NCBI GenBank assembly: GCA_022836615.1
Contig: MU405302.1
Coordinates: forward strand, 1-64,000
DNA length: 64,000 nt
Source of the DNA: Annulohypoxylon bovei var. microspora
Taxonomy: Eukaryota; Ascomycota; Sordariomycetes; Xylariales; Hypoxylaceae
Direction: 5' to 3'
The position numbers and the translations under genes were made by a program. Within the stretch, counting starts at the first letter, position 1, and every line of letters starts with the position of its first letter. The notes under the pieces are model-generated. The model was not told the origin of the DNA. It saw only the letters and a list, made by a program, of their open reading frames with translations, and did not search any database. This document shows, in pieces, positions 1-12,276 of the stretch.

Positions 1-240
1 CATCTCAGAGCTTTTAACCAATCAAACTCGTAGGTCTCAACTTTCGAGGTGGCCCGTTCGCGAGAAGGTGGTTTTCGACAAGATTCAGTTTTTCAAAAAC
101 GAAAAGCTTGTCAAAAGCTGGCTCTCGCGCACGGACCAGCTGGGTGGCAGCGACGAATTGATTACCTAAGATGCTTATGTAATTGACCTAGCTGGCACAC
201 GTAAAAAATACCCCTAAGCTGGGTGACTAAGCAACCCCCG

Positions 241-900
241 AAAGGGTGGCTAAGACGTTAGAAAGGTGGCTACGGGTGGCTGAACGGGTGGCAAAACGGG
301 TGGTTCGTCGGGGGGTGGTTCAACGGGAGGCTTAAGGGGTGGTATAACGGGTGGTATAACGGGTGGTTAAACCGGTGGGTGGGTAGACCGGGGGTGGTTC
401 ATCCGGGGGTGGCTCAACGGGGGATTAACAGGGGGTTCAACGGGTGGCTTCACGGGAGGCTCAAGGGGTGGATCGACGGGTGGCTAATCGGGTGTTTAGA
501 TCGGGGGAGGCTACGGGGGATACAACGGGTGGTTCGACCGGGGGTTCAACAGGGGTTCAACGGGACGGGTGGCTAAACGGGTGTGTGGTTCAACGGGTGG
601 CTAAAGGGGAGGCTCAACGGGTGGAAAGTCGGGTGGTTAGACCCGTGGTTCAACGGGGGTTACACGGGTGGTTCAACGGGGGCTAGACCGGGGGTTAGAC
701 CGGTGGTTTAAAGGGTGGCTAAACGGGAGGCCCGGCGGGTGGCTTAGGGGTTCGATAAGGGGTGGCTTACGGGGTAGTTACGGGTGGTTCAACGGGCGGT
801 TAAACGGGTAGTTGCACGGGTGGCTTAATAGGGGTTTGACGGGGTGTTTAACGGGTGGCTAAAGGGGAGCCTCAAAGGGTGGCTAGACGGGTGCGCGAAC
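241..900. repeat. G-rich minisatellite, degenerate 12-bp unit
   Basis: About 55 head-to-tail copies of a 12-bp unit close to CGGGTGGYTMAA run through this block. Units vary by substitution and by one- to four-base length changes, so the array is old. Because 12 is a multiple of three, open frames persist in it, but they encode only repetitive Arg/Val/Gly strings with no domain. A GGG run recurs about every 12 bases on the + strand, so G-quadruplex formation is conceivable. Bases 1-240 upstream are ordinary sequence with no recognisable gene. The array ends abruptly next to a tRNA-like relic and an AT-rich block. Confidence 0.85.
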
Positions 901-941
901 CGTGGTGGTGCGTGGTTTTATTGGATGAAAAAAGAAATAAA

Positions 942-1005
942 AACGGGAGATCGGGGAATCGAACCATCGACTTCCGGCTAAACTCGGGATATTGTGCCAC
1001 CCGAA
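942..1005 (-). pseudogene. tRNA-like relic (3' half)
   Basis: On the minus strand there is a B-box-like GGTTCGATTCC, followed by TCTCCCG and a T run. The sequence CGGGTGG about 60 nt upstream pairs with TCTCCCG in 6 of 7 positions, as an acceptor stem would. The T-stem is badly paired and no convincing anticodon arm can be folded, so this is at best a degenerate tRNA or tRNA-derived element. The 5' half looks like the neighbouring minisatellite unit. Confidence 0.3.
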
Positions 1006-2879
1006 CGGGTGGCCTCGCGTTAAGTAAATTATATTTTTTATAAATTTATATATAAATAAAAAAAAAGTTTCGTTTATTATATAAAGGATATTAAAAGGTA
1101 TTTTTCCTTTGTATATAAATTGTTATATAATTAAAAGTATTAATAATTCACGAAAATTTTATTAATTTAATTTATATTTTACTTATATTTAATTATAATT
1201 TATATATTACATTTTTTCCCTTATTATTAATTAAAAGTTAAATTTTTTATAATTATAAAATTAAATTTACTTTATAAAATGCTTTTAAATAAATTTATTT
1301 AAATTTATTACAAATAATTATATATGTAAAAAATTAAGTTAAAAAATAAATGCATATAAAGTAAAAAGGTTTATGTAAAAAGTATCATGGGATCATTTTA
1401 ATAAAAATTTTTTAAATGTATTTAACTTTTAATTTAATTTTTTATTTACATAATAATTTATAAAAAATGTAATTTAAATTATTTGAAAACGTTTTATGAG
1501 TTATATTTAATTATGTAATTATAAGAAAATTAATATAAAACTAATAAAAATAAAAAGGGATATTATAAAATAAGGGGTAAATAATTATAAAAATGGGTGA
1601 ATTTTTTTAAGTTTAATTAAAGGTTAAACAAAGTGAATATTAAAAATACATGCATTTACATAAAAATTTATATGTGGGAAAAAGTATTTTTTAATATAAC
1701 GGATAAAACTTATAATATATATATAACGTTGTTTTTTATTAATATTAAATATAATTTAAAAATAATAACGAAGTTTATAATATTTTTTTTAATTTAATAA
1801 ATATATTATAAAATAAAATTATATTAATAAAAACCTTTTCGAAATAATTAACTTAAATGATAATGAAATAATTAAGCTTATTTAATTAAACCTAAATTTA
1901 AGGTCTTAATTTTTAAAGATGTACGAGTTAATTAAAAATTAAAATAATTTTTTTTTTTTTATTTTCTTTTTTAATTCGCACGTTATTAATATTTTAACAT
2001 TTAAATTAAAATTTAAAAGGTTTTAAAATATAAAACATTCGCCGATTACCATATATAAATTAATTTTAAAATGTATAATTTAAGTTTTAAATAAAAAAAA
2101 TATATCCATTTAATCCATTTATATTACCACCTTTTCCTTTAATTATAAATATAATTTTAAATAATGTTTATATTCTTTTATAACTTAACCATAATTCATA
2201 CTTTAAAAATCGTTTAAAGATATTTAAATTCTTTCGTTTAAAATGAATGTTATATAATATTTTAAGGAATATTTTTTATGTAATATAAACGGTTCCGAAT
2301 TTTCAAAGTAACTTGGTTAATTTAAAAAATTAATAATTGAAAAAAAAAAAAACATTAATTTATAATAAATTTTAATAAGTGGGATTAATATAATTATAAA
2401 TATTTTTATTATCTTTTAATTTAATTATTTAAATATTTATTAAATAAACTTTATTAATATTATTTTATAATTAAGTAAATTATATTTAAATGGGTTATAT
2501 TTAAATATAATAAGTTATATTTAAATTAAAGTTTTTATTAATATATTAATAATTAATTAATTTATATTTTATTTACATTATTATACATGATATTAATAAT
2601 TATGTCGATATTTTAATTTAATATCCCTTTTTATAACATTATTTTCTTTTTTTTTAAAATAATAAACTAGGTATGTTTTATAATTTTAATTATTATTATT
2701 ATTATTATTTTATTTAATGTTCGAACGAATAAGCGTGGGCTTTTTTTTATAATTTCTTTAAAGGTATAAGGCGTAATAAGTTATAATATATATGAAATTA
2801 ATAATCTTAATAATATTATAATGTTAAATTTTGCTTAAAAAGCTTAATATTCTTTAATTAATGATTATTATTTATTAAT

Positions 2880-3127
2880 TATATTAAAGGTTTTTTTTGC
2901 TTTAATATATTTCACCCTTTAAAAAAATAATGTTAAAATTTAAATTAAAAACTTAATAAAATAAAAGTTTAACTTTTAAAGGATTATTAAGGTTAATTTT
3001 GGAATAAAATAAATAAAAGGCATATTATATATATATATTATATTTTATAAATATAAAGGTTTAAAGCTTTTTATATAATAATATAATTATTTCTTTATTT
3101 ATTAAATTTACATTGTAATAAATTAAT
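2880..3127. repeat. Diverged direct repeat, copy 1
   Basis: This roughly 250-bp segment aligns collinearly with 3284-3533. Shared landmarks in order are an ATATTAAAG-T run, CCCTTTAAAAAAATAA, TTATTAAGGTTAATTTT, AATAAAATAAA, an ATATATATAT tract, AAAGCTTTTTA, and TTTACATTGTAATAAAT at the end. Many differences are transitions, consistent with RIP acting on a duplication. Confidence 0.75.
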
Positions 3128-3283
3128 TTAATTTCAAGCTTTATTAACTTTATAAATTTAAATTAAATGGTTAATTTAATAATTAATTTTAAGATTTTAC
3201 GACTTATAATTCCCTTTTATAAGTTTTTTTACCTTATATTAAAGTTCGTTTATATTTTTTTTCGAAAATTAAATATTAAAATA

Positions 3284-3533
3284 ATATTAAAGATTTTTTT
3301 TACTTTATTTTACCACATTTTACCCTTTAAAAAAATAACTTTAAAGCTTGGATTAAAGATTTAATAAAATGAAAGCTTAATCTTTAAAAAATTATTAAGG
3401 TTAATTTTAAAATAAAATAAACAAAAAGCATAATATATATATATACCATATTCCGTAAGTATAAAAAGTTAAAGCTTTTTACGTAATAATATAATTGTTT
3501 TTTTATTTATTAGGTTTACATTGTAATAAATAA
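3284..3533. repeat. Diverged direct repeat, copy 2
   Basis: Second copy of the segment at 2880-3127, same orientation, offset about 405 bp. It keeps the same landmark words in the same order and ends in the same TTTACATTGTAATAAAT word. Confidence 0.75.
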
Positions 3534-4440
3534 TATTAATGTTTTTGTTTTTATTCTTTTTTTTTTATTAAATCTTTTTAATGTTTATATAAAAGAAATG
3601 ATTTCTTTAAATATATTTTATAAAAATTAACTTTAAAAAAGTTCGTAAAAAATGGTTATTTTTTTTTACTTTAACATTAAATATATTATATTATATTTAT
3701 AAAAGTTATAAAAAACTTAAAAGTTATAACTTTAATTATTAATTTTAAATGTGGTAACGGTTTTTAATCGTGATAATTATTTAATATAACATTTTTATTA
3801 ATTAAAAAAATTAATTTTAAATTTAAAGTAATTTTCGAAAAATGTTAAAAGTAAGTTTATAATTTATGGTTATATTATAAAATAAAAAATTAAAATGTAA
3901 AAAACTCGTTAAAAATTCATTAATAAATAAATATATAAAATTATTAACGTTTAATTTTTTTTTAAACTTTTAAAGCTTTTAACCCATTTATATATATAAA
4001 TAATAACTCGCCGATAAAGCGTTATTAAGCAATTTTATACGTTAAACCTTAATAAAAAATATTATATAAAGATTAAAAATACCATTATTAATAATATATA
4101 TATAAGCGTTAATATAAAATATAAAAAACTATTAAATAAAATTAATTATAAAATATAAATTATTATATATAAAAGATTTAAATATTAAATTAATATAATT
4201 TAAAAAACACTTATAACGTTAAATTGCTTTTTATAAATTAAAATTAAATACGTTTTAAAAATTTTTTTTTATTAAAAATAAAAAATTAAAAACTTTAAAA
4301 CCTTAAAAAATTATTATATTAAATTTAATCCTTAATATTTAAACCTTTATAATAAATATTTCATAATTTAATTAATTTATTTTTTATAAAAAAGTATGCA
4401 TTATTATTTGTTATAAATTATAACAATTATAACAATATTT

Positions 4441-5891
4441 AACACTATAAGCCTTGTAACTTACAACACACCCTTGTTCATAAGTGGGTTTGCGATTATG
4501 CGAAAAGAGGAATTGGTGGGTTGGCGGGTTTTCTTCACCTGGACCGGGGTGCTCCACCTTGAAGAGTACTAAAGTACACCTTTGCTATTGCTTTTCTTTA
4601 GATCGAACCCGCGATGGGTGAAATAAATCCTCGAGGCAGTCTCAATAATTATCGGAATGGCTACTCTTACGAAGATTAGTGTGCGTGAACTTTCCTGGAA
4701 TACTTACGTACCTAGGTACAAATAATGGGAAAAGGAAGATGAAGATGAAGAGGGAAGAAAAAGCTAGGTATGAGGGAAAGAAGATCAGATACTTACCATG
4801 TAGATAAAGCGGGCCGTAGCTTACGCTTCAGAACACGTCAACCACGCGCTTGCGCTTCGGGGGTTGAGTATTCTAGTAGAACAGGTGTAGCCGCTTCGTT
4901 GTATATTGTGTAGGTACTGTAAGATAAAATACAGTACCAGAAAGTCAAAGAGGCTTCAAAGCGAAGACCATGTTCCCTTGGTCAGCAGTATATGCCTTCC
5001 CTAATAAGGTTTGTAAGGCATCAGGATAAACTGTATCTGTTGGATCAATTCAGGTCATATTTGAGGGTTTCCCGTAGAATATGTATTGTAACAAAAGAAA
5101 AAAAGAAAGAAAAAAGAAAAAGAAAAGGTTTATTAAGTATGATTAGGTAGGTAGGTAGGTAGGTAGGTAGGTACTGTAGTTGAATTAGAATCGAACTGGG
5201 AGTTCTAAGGTAACTGAATCAAACAGTCTCCAGCTAATGTTTGACCGAACTCATGTATTATGACTTGCTTCAGGTTGCCAAGGGCTAATGTAATTGCAAA
5301 GTAGAATGCTAAGCCTACCTACCTACCTACTTGCTAAATATCCCAGCCATTATCTACCCAGGAGATACCCAGTCATTACCTATGTTCGGATACTTAGGGC
5401 TCTCAGGGGCCTTAGAATATAATCTTCTACGGCATATTAATGACCGCGTATAGTCGTTCTTATGCACTACCTAAGTACTGGATACTAAGCCGAGCTATCT
5501 TTCACGAGACCATTCTTTGTGCAGATTGTGATAACTCTGTTGACTGGGTAGGTACATTTTGGAGAATTGATGTCTTTACTTTAGGTCTTTCATGAGAGTC
5601 TATAGGTATGTGGTAGGACTGAAACTAGGACCCCGTTCTACAAATGTCATTCACCCTAGAAGCTATCGCATATCCATGAGGCATATCTAACGTGACTATG
5701 GATGTTTAATAGGGGCAGGGATTATTCATATACGACCTACCGGCTAGTATTATCACGACAGTCGATTTTCCGTAGAGATAATGATTCACTCAAGCTTCTT
5801 GTTAATGTCATGTCATCTTAGCCTGGGTATATACACACAACTAATAACCCCCTAAACTACCTAGCTCATAAGTTCGTATAACTACGCTTAA
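4441..5891. other. Intergenic, no gene seen
   Basis: Normal base composition resumes here. It holds purine-rich tracts (about 4730-4790 and 5090-5125), a TAGG tetranucleotide microsatellite at about 5144-5172 and CCTA repeats at about 5313-5331. No coding frame or RNA gene can be supported. Confidence 0.7.
5144..5172. repeat. (TAGG)n microsatellite
   Basis: About seven perfect copies of AGGT/TAGG. It is the longest of many short CCTA/TAGG tracts dispersed through the spacers of this window. Confidence 0.9.
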
Positions 5892-7411
5892 TCAGTACTT
5901 GAAGAGGCGAATTTCCTCGCCACCCGCGCTCAATATCTTCTTATTCCGATACGCGTAGTACACCCTCAGCATAACACATCCCACAGCCACCATGAACAAC
6001 AGAGCCGCATTCGTCCAGTGGCCGGTGGGATACCCCTTCTTGGCCTCATCCGCTTTGTAGATCCACACGCCTACGATCTGCCCCGGGGCGCCGCCGAGAC
6101 CGATGTTCAGCGCGATCGCGAGACCCACGGACGCGGTGCTGAAGATGTTGGACGAGAGCCAGCCGAGCAGAGGCGGTATGCAGGCGAATGCGCCCGAAGC
6201 CGCCACGATCAGGCACCCGTATCGCGAGGCATACGCGTCTTCTGGTAGGACGGCAGAGGCGAGGAAACCGACGGCGCCGACCGTAGCCATCGCAGCCGAG
6301 TGCAGACCACGCGCGTTGAAGTGGTCTGCGGACCAGGAAGTCAGGATTTGGACGACTAGTCTACGAGTTAGCCACATTTCGACGACGGAGAGAACGCGAA
6401 TAGCAATGGATACGTACCGTAGGCGACAGCATATGGAGGAACAGTCATTAGCTGTGCGCGAAGTTCTTGATAGCCTAAACCAGCCGTGATGGAAGGAGTG
6501 AACAGAGAGAGCGAGCTGAAGGGGGTCGAGATGCCAAAGTACACGAGGTAGTGGCCCCAGAGCCGCCAGTCCACGAGAGTCGCCTTGGCGTCTGACCATG
6601 TCATTGCCTTGTGGTGGCCCTTGCTTCCTTCGATGTGCAGTCGTTGCACCGCCAAATCCCTCTCTTGCGTGGTCAACCACTGCGCATCTTCGGGGTAGTC
6701 CGGTAGCAGGAACCAAACTAAGATTGAGGAGAGACAAGACGGTATTCCCTCGATTATGAAGAGCCACCGCCAGGCCGAAAGCCCTCCAGCCCGGTTCATA
6801 TGACCGATGCCGTAGGCTATCGCGCCTCCAAAGGCACCTGCTAGAGTCGCTGAGGCTAAGATGAAAGCCACGCGAATACTTCGCTCCTCGGTTTTGTACC
6901 AGAAAGTTAGGTAGTACACCAACCCAGGGAAGAGGCCTGCTTCGAACACGCCGAGTAAGAATCGGACGACGGTTACGCTGGCGTAGCTATGGACACCGCC
7001 AAGTCCCATCGTCAACGCTCCCCACGAGAACATCAGGAAAGCGATCCACCGAGAGGGTCTTAGTTTTTTGAGCAGAATATTTGAAGGGACTTCGAATAAT
7101 CCATATGCTACGAGAAAGATCATCAGAGAGATCGTGTACTGGAAATTAGTCATGCCGGTCTGCGTCATGAGGTCGTCGCCGGTCGACGCATTCATGATTT
7201 TGGCATTCCCTATATTCGAACGATCCAAGTAGCACAGGAAGTAGATGCCCGCAGATAAAGGCACGATGCGCTTGTCTTGCTTCCATCGAAGAGCCTTCTC
7301 GGCCTCCGTGATAGGTGCGTTCTCATACTGAGCAACACTCACACCTAGGTCCTGAGGACGCGTTAGCTGAATTTTCACATTCAAAACGGGATTATTATTA
7401 TTGATAATCAT
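5892..7411 (-). CDS. MFS transporter, allantoate-permease / anion:cation symporter type
   Basis: Predicted 485-residue plasma-membrane carrier of the Dal5/TNA1-like anion:cation symporter family, which takes up organic anions such as allantoate, nicotinate or tartrate; the substrate here is unknown. Two exons: 7411-6418 and 6355-5892. The 62-nt intron (6356-6417) starts GTACGT and ends CTAG; using the earlier TAG would create a stop. The first membrane segment carries the family signature YLDRSNIGNAK. About 12 hydrophobic segments follow, with FLLGVFEAGLFPG and the central WRWLFIIEG motif. Codons upstream of 7411 look like leader sequence, so I start at the Met before IINNNN. The gene stands alone, divergent from the esterase gene at 8426. 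Confidence 0.88.
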
Positions 7412-8425
7412 ACCTCCTTCCCGCTCTCGACATCGAGTACCGATTTCTGGTCTGCCATATCTTCTAAGCTGAATATTAGCCCTTAGAGACTCGAACTCAA
7501 GCCTTCGCCAAGAAGTGACTTCGAACAGAAAGAAGATAAAAAGCAACTTGGCGAAGCGCCGAGTTCAAAGGCTTGGGACGCTGAAAACTCGGTGAACCAT
7601 GCAGGAACACGCTAGCATACATACATAGGAATAATACTCCTGATCCTTGAGGGGGGTTGGTTGAGGGGAAAATCAGGCCGCTGACGCGGGGAGTGTGGGG
7701 ATGAAGCTAACACAAATGAGGCGAATCCACTTCCGGGGTGTTGATCGTGGAGTTGGAAACCTGGACCGGGCAGCAAGAAGTCATTCGTGTTGGTTCTCTA
7801 CGAAATAACACGATTTAACTAAGACCTCCCCTCCCGTCCTTGGTAACCGAACTAGCAAGGGGTATATGTTAGTCTACATAGCACGGTATTTTAGAATGCG
7901 GAGTTGTAGGCCCATCCCCATACCTTCGGAATCTTGTTCCCGGGGAAGGAGACAGGCCAGGGACTTGAGTCCCGAGGCGACTATTATGGTGGATCTTGTG
8001 ACCGACGGATCAAGCTTTGCCACTATGAATCTGTTCTAATTGTAGTTGTACGAAATGTCCTAGCTTATACTGACGGCGCAACTACGGCATGTTCTTAAGA
8101 TCATGGTACAAGTATGTATCACTGCTTGTTGTTATTTGTGTTACATCGGCTGGTCCCCAGATCCCGGTTCGGAGCACTCTACACCGGTGCTCTCCATATC
8201 AGCGGCTTTTATAATTTGGAGATGCCGATTGGGTAGCTCCTAAATGGAATTGAGTGATGTCACCCGTTATGATTGACTTCCACGGATGCCGGGCAGGTGC
8301 TTGTTGTGAAAGCTTGCGTTACCTTGGAACTGTGTAAGGAGGTTGCAATTCGGGACGGGTTGATCTTCTCTTGGGTTTGTCCATTGGTCGAATAACTACC
8401 TAATCAACATCTCGAAGATTTCAAA
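7412..8425. promoter_or_regulatory. Divergent intergenic region (MFS / esterase)
   Basis: About 1 kb between two divergently transcribed genes, so it should hold both promoters. I see no convincing specific operator. No other gene is supported. Confidence 0.4.
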
Positions 8426-10086
8426 ATGAGGGTTGGCTTGATTAATTCTTTGCTCGTTGCAGTAGCTCATGCTTCGAGTTATAACACAGCGTGGCAAGCG
8501 GAAGAATGTTCGAAATTTGCGTCCTCACTCTCAAAAACAGGTGATATAGGAGGGACGATTCTGAACTCTACCCACGTCCCCGAGAAAGCTGTTAACATCA
8601 GCGGCACACTCAACACAATTCCGCTATGCCGCTTATTTGGCAAAGTTCCGTATCCTAAAAACAACTCAGTTATCTTCGAGCTCTGGCTTCCCGCGGCACA
8701 GAAGTATAATGGTCGATTCCTAGTTGTGGGTATGATTCTGCTTCTATTCCCAATTGCTGTTCGAACAAGCGGAACTGATAATTATTCATAGGAAATGGCG
8801 GGATGGCAGGTACTATTGACGAAGGCAACGTGATCCTTAACGTGAATAAAGGGTATGCAGTGGCGGGTGGTAATGCGGGCCATCTGGCTTCTCAAAACAA
8901 CGCCGGTAACGGTGCACCTGGCGTATATCTGCCGTACATGCATGACGAGGAACAGGTAAAAGCATGGATACACAACTCTATCGCATACTTCACCCCAATT
9001 GCTAGGAAAATAACGGCGAAATTCTACGGCAGTGCTCCCAAGCATAGCTATTATGAAGGGTGCTCTACGGGTGGTGCTCAAGGCTTTGCCCTAGCTCAGT
9101 TCCACCCGCACCTGTTCGATGGCATCGCCGCAGGATGCCCTGGAAACTGGTATTCTCACCTAGCACTGTCGTTCCTGTGGAATGCCCAGGTAGCTCAGGT
9201 AAGTCCGAGATACTTCTTCTATAATCTCGTACCCAGCTAATGGTTAAAGGGCTCGAATTCTTTGTCGCAAACTGCGCTTGACCTCATAACGCAAGCGGCC
9301 TTGGCAAAATGTGACACCATTGATGGGGTCAAGGATGGGGTGTTGGAAAACCCTCTCTTGTGCTCTTTTGACGTTTCGTCACTGGAGTGTAAGACCTCAG
9401 AGACGAACTCATCTGCGTGTCTTACGTCGACTCAAGTGGCAACAGCGCAGAAGATGTATGCCGGCCCTACTGATCTTCGGTCAAACGCCTCTCTGTATCC
9501 GGGGTTATCGGTAGGAAGTGAGACAGAGTGGGCGATGCAGGAAGGAACTCTAGCAAACATATTCTCGATCCCGATCTTGCAGAACATGGTCTTTAACAAC
9601 CTTACATACGACTCCTCGGCATTCAATTGGGGGACTGATGTAGATGCGCTCAACGAGAGAGTGGGCACATTCATCGACGAGATTAACCCAGACCTATCAG
9701 CGCTGAAGGCAACGGGCGCTAAGATGTTAGTGTTCCAAAGCTGGACCGATCCGCTTAATGCTGCGATGTGGCCGATTCAGCATCTTCATCAGATCGAGGA
9801 CTCCTTTGGTGGTGATGTGAGCGACTGGTTTCGACTGTTCATGATACCCGGTGGCGGGCATTGTGGTGCGGCTTCGAACTATCCTCAAGTTCCAGCAACG
9901 TGGCATGCGCTTGACGCTCTCGTACAATGGGTCGAGACGGGGCGACCGGCAGCTGAGATGTTGGGTACCGATCCTACAGACAAGAGCTTGCAGAACAAGA
10001 CAAGCAAGTTCTGCCCCTGGCCTCAAACAGCTAAGTTCCGGGGCGGCGATCCGAATAATTGGAATTCGTTTGAGTGTGGAGAGTGA
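8426..10086 (+). CDS. Secreted tannase / feruloyl esterase family hydrolase
   Basis: Predicted 515-residue esterase of the tannase/feruloyl esterase family, which hydrolyses ester bonds of plant phenolics (gallate or ferulate esters). Exons are 8426-8729, 8792-9198 and 9250-10086; introns of 62 and 51 nt have GTATGA and GTAAGT donors and the phases agree. The N-terminus (MRVGLINSLLVAVAHA) is a short signal peptide. The family CS-D-HC triad is visible: Ser193 in GCSTGG with Cys192, Asp404 in SWTDPLN, and His441 in GGGHCG with Cys442. Length is normal for fungal members and many N-glycosylation sites fit secretion. Exact substrate cannot be told from sequence. Confidence 0.92.
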
Positions 10087-10422
10087 ATAGGAGATTTTGG
10101 GGATATTTAGATATTCGACTCCAAAGACTAGTATATAACTTCAAGTCTGTCTTATGTAGACGGCGTATTGAGAGGTTGTGTATTATCGAAGAATACCAAT
10201 GGGACGATCTTATTCCTGTGCCTGCAACCAACCTGGGTAATGAACAATACGTATTTGAGGCCAACACACATGCAATTTTCCGATCCATCCGCTGAGCTCT
10301 TTTCAAATATAGGGGGTGAAAGACACTATCTTCGTTATCCCACAATGTTCCGGTTCGATCTCAACATGAGGAAGGCGGTCGCAATCGGTTCCGAGGTTCT
10401 TATTTAATCACGATGACTAGAA
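10087..10422. other. Convergent intergenic spacer
   Basis: About 340 bp between the 3' ends of the esterase (+) and HET (-) genes. Nothing recognisable; it should hold both polyadenylation regions. Confidence 0.5.
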
Positions 10423-12276
10423 TCATCGTTTTTTAGGTTGATCTACCCGACTTTCCTCCCATTGTAACTTGATAGAGCGAAAACGAGCATTGAAGTCTCC
10501 CCACACGTGCGCAGACACGATGGCGTAATTGATTTCAGGCCTTCCTAGCCGCCTTCCCGATATCTTGAATTTTGATACCTCGTCATCTCGCGTTCCTTGT
10601 AATTTTCTTCGCAATTCAGCCCATGCGTCTTTTCGCGTACGCTCCGACAGCGCTTCACCACGTGATAGAAAATGATGCAGGACGTCTGGCATGCTCATTT
10701 CTCCAAGTACTGTATGTAAATGGAGAAGCTCCGAGTTTTCGAATTGGAATTCGATGAAAAATCCAAGAGATATGTTATTCGGCCCCCTGAAAGCGAAAAA
10801 AAATCGCTGGTAGCCTTCAGTTTTGACCACCACTATCAAGTAATCTTGTCCGCTAATGATATTCGTTGGGGGGTAAGCGGCTTCTAGGCTGAATCCCTTC
10901 ATAAGCTTGGAAATGCTGATTTTATACTCGCGGTGAGTTTTATTAGACCCCGGTGTAAAAAGAGATCGAATGTTTGTAGCTTTAAGGTATATTCTCGTCC
11001 ATTCAGCTTTCCAGCATAAATCCGCGAGTATAAGAAAAGGGGGGCATAATAAAGCACGTTCGTATACATCAAAATCGCCCATGGAGTTGGCTGGGCAATG
11101 TAACAACGGCAGAGCTATAATAGCTCGGCCTCTGGAGTCCATACTCCTCTTTCTGACTTTCCGTAGCGATGAGAGAAGAGGAAGAGGCAATGTCTTCTCG
11201 GAGGACTTTCGATAATGGACAAGGAAGTCTGCGCTTATCCCAAAACAGGCAAGCTTCATGTTTTCGTCAAGATCTAGGAGGAGAAGCTCGACCTCAACCC
11301 CGTTGTTAGTGCACAGAAACGTGGAAGGCACATTGTTCTTTTCGATTCTTGGATGGGAGTTGAAGCCTGAAAACAGTGAGGCAGAAGGGGCCAGCGCCCA
11401 ATCACTTGTAGAGCGCCAGAATAAATCCTGGCACGGGATTCCAAGTCCCCATAACAGCAAGGTAGGATCATTATGCTGTCGAATATACTCTTGTTGGAGC
11501 CGAATGAACGCCATCTCGCCCTCTCCGTACAGAAGTGGCATGTTGACACCGAGTATCCCCTTAATAGATATTAGCGAGTTGATACTTAATGACGGTACTA
11601 TTGCACATACTAATAAACAATATGCCATATCTTCTTTTCTTGTGGTCTGACGGCGGGCTGCCCATGATAATCTTTCTGCCGCGGTGATTAGATGCATTCT
11701 CCGCTCCCTACGAAGAACGTTCTCGTCTATTTGCGTTATAGCCGGTAACTTAGAGATGATATCTGGCAGATTATTATTAGATTTCGAAGATATGCAGATG
11801 GAACCAAACGCGCTCCAGTTCTGATCGAAGAAAATGATATTGGAAGGCGCCAAAAGCTCTTGAATCGTCCAACCCCGAGTGAACCAGCGGCTGTTCTTCA
11901 AGGAGCTATTGACTTCCCCCCATTCGTCGATCTCGACGTCAGCTAGGTAGACATAGCAAATTGTTGACTTCGAATACCATCGGTACATGGAATTGATGGC
12001 CTCTGAGAGCTCTGTCAGGTTTTTCTTGTCGATGCAGCAAGTGTCAACCCAGACATAATCATATCCATCTTGATAGGCTCGAGAACAGCAGCCTTGGATC
12101 TTGCGATAGCCACTTTTGGACTTGTAATCTTTACCTTCTAGATCTTGGAACGTCACCTCCTCGTTACCCCATGTGTGAGATAGTATAGCGTATCTTGGAG
12201 CGATATCTACATCGAGAAACTCTTCCAATTGACGGGAATGGACATTGAGAAGGCGCATATCCCTAAATTGACACAC
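10423..12276 (-). CDS. HET-domain (heterokaryon incompatibility) protein
   Basis: Intronless 617-residue protein with an N-terminal HET domain (about residues 28-170). HET proteins act in non-self recognition and programmed cell death between fungal strains. Signature blocks are LSHTWG, YVWVDTCCIDK, the intervening Met-Tyr-Arg-Trp-Tyr region, and RGWTIQELLAP. The family usually begins MRLLNVHS, which is Met7 here (12258), so the true start may be that codon. The C-terminal 400 residues have no domain I recognise. There is no NACHT, ankyrin or WD-repeat region attached. The frame is intact throughout, so it looks functional. Confidence 0.93.
   Translation of the reverse strand: MCQFRDMRLLNVHSRQLEEFLDVDIAPRYAILSHTWGNEEVTFQDLEGKDYKSKSGYRKIQGCCSRAYQDGYDYVWVDTCCIDKKNLTELSEAINSMYRWYSKSTICYVYLADVEIDEWGEVNSSLKNSRWFTRGWTIQELLAPSNIIFFDQNWSAFGSICISSKSNNNLPDIISKLPAITQIDENVLRRERRMHLITAAERLSWAARRQTTRKEDMAYCLLVCAIVPSLSINSLISIKGILGVNMPLLYGEGEMAFIRLQQEYIRQHNDPTLLLWGLGIPCQDLFWRSTSDWALAPSASLFSGFNSHPRIEKNNVPSTFLCTNNGVEVELLLLDLDENMKLACFGISADFLVHYRKSSEKTLPLPLLSSLRKVRKRSMDSRGRAIIALPLLHCPANSMGDFDVYERALLCPPFLILADLCWKAEWTRIYLKATNIRSLFTPGSNKTHREYKISISKLMKGFSLEAAYPPTNIISGQDYLIVVVKTEGYQRFFFAFRGPNNISLGFFIEFQFENSELLHLHTVLGEMSMPDVLHHFLSRGEALSERTRKDAWAELRRKLQGTRDDEVSKFKISGRRLGRPEINYAIVSAHVWGDFNARFRSIKLQWEESRVDQPKKR

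Larger units (their letters stand above)
1031..4440. repeat. AT-rich, RIP-like degenerate block
   Basis: About 3.4 kb is composed almost only of A and T, with poly-A/T runs and dense TA and TTAA words. Boundaries to the G-rich minisatellite on the left and to normal sequence on the right are sharp. No meaningful open frame exists in it. This is the usual look of repeats destroyed by repeat-induced point mutation (C-to-T). The original element cannot be identified by eye. Two diverged copies of one segment remain visible inside it. Confidence 0.85.

Noticed and set aside
379..1043. Open frames in the minisatellite
   Set aside because: They exist because the 12-bp period preserves frame. The translations are repeats without domain or start context.
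1031..4440. Mitochondrial DNA insertion as the source of the AT-rich block
   Set aside because: No mitochondrial gene fragment or tRNA is recognisable, and the transition-rich duplicated segment fits RIP better; a BLAST search would settle it.
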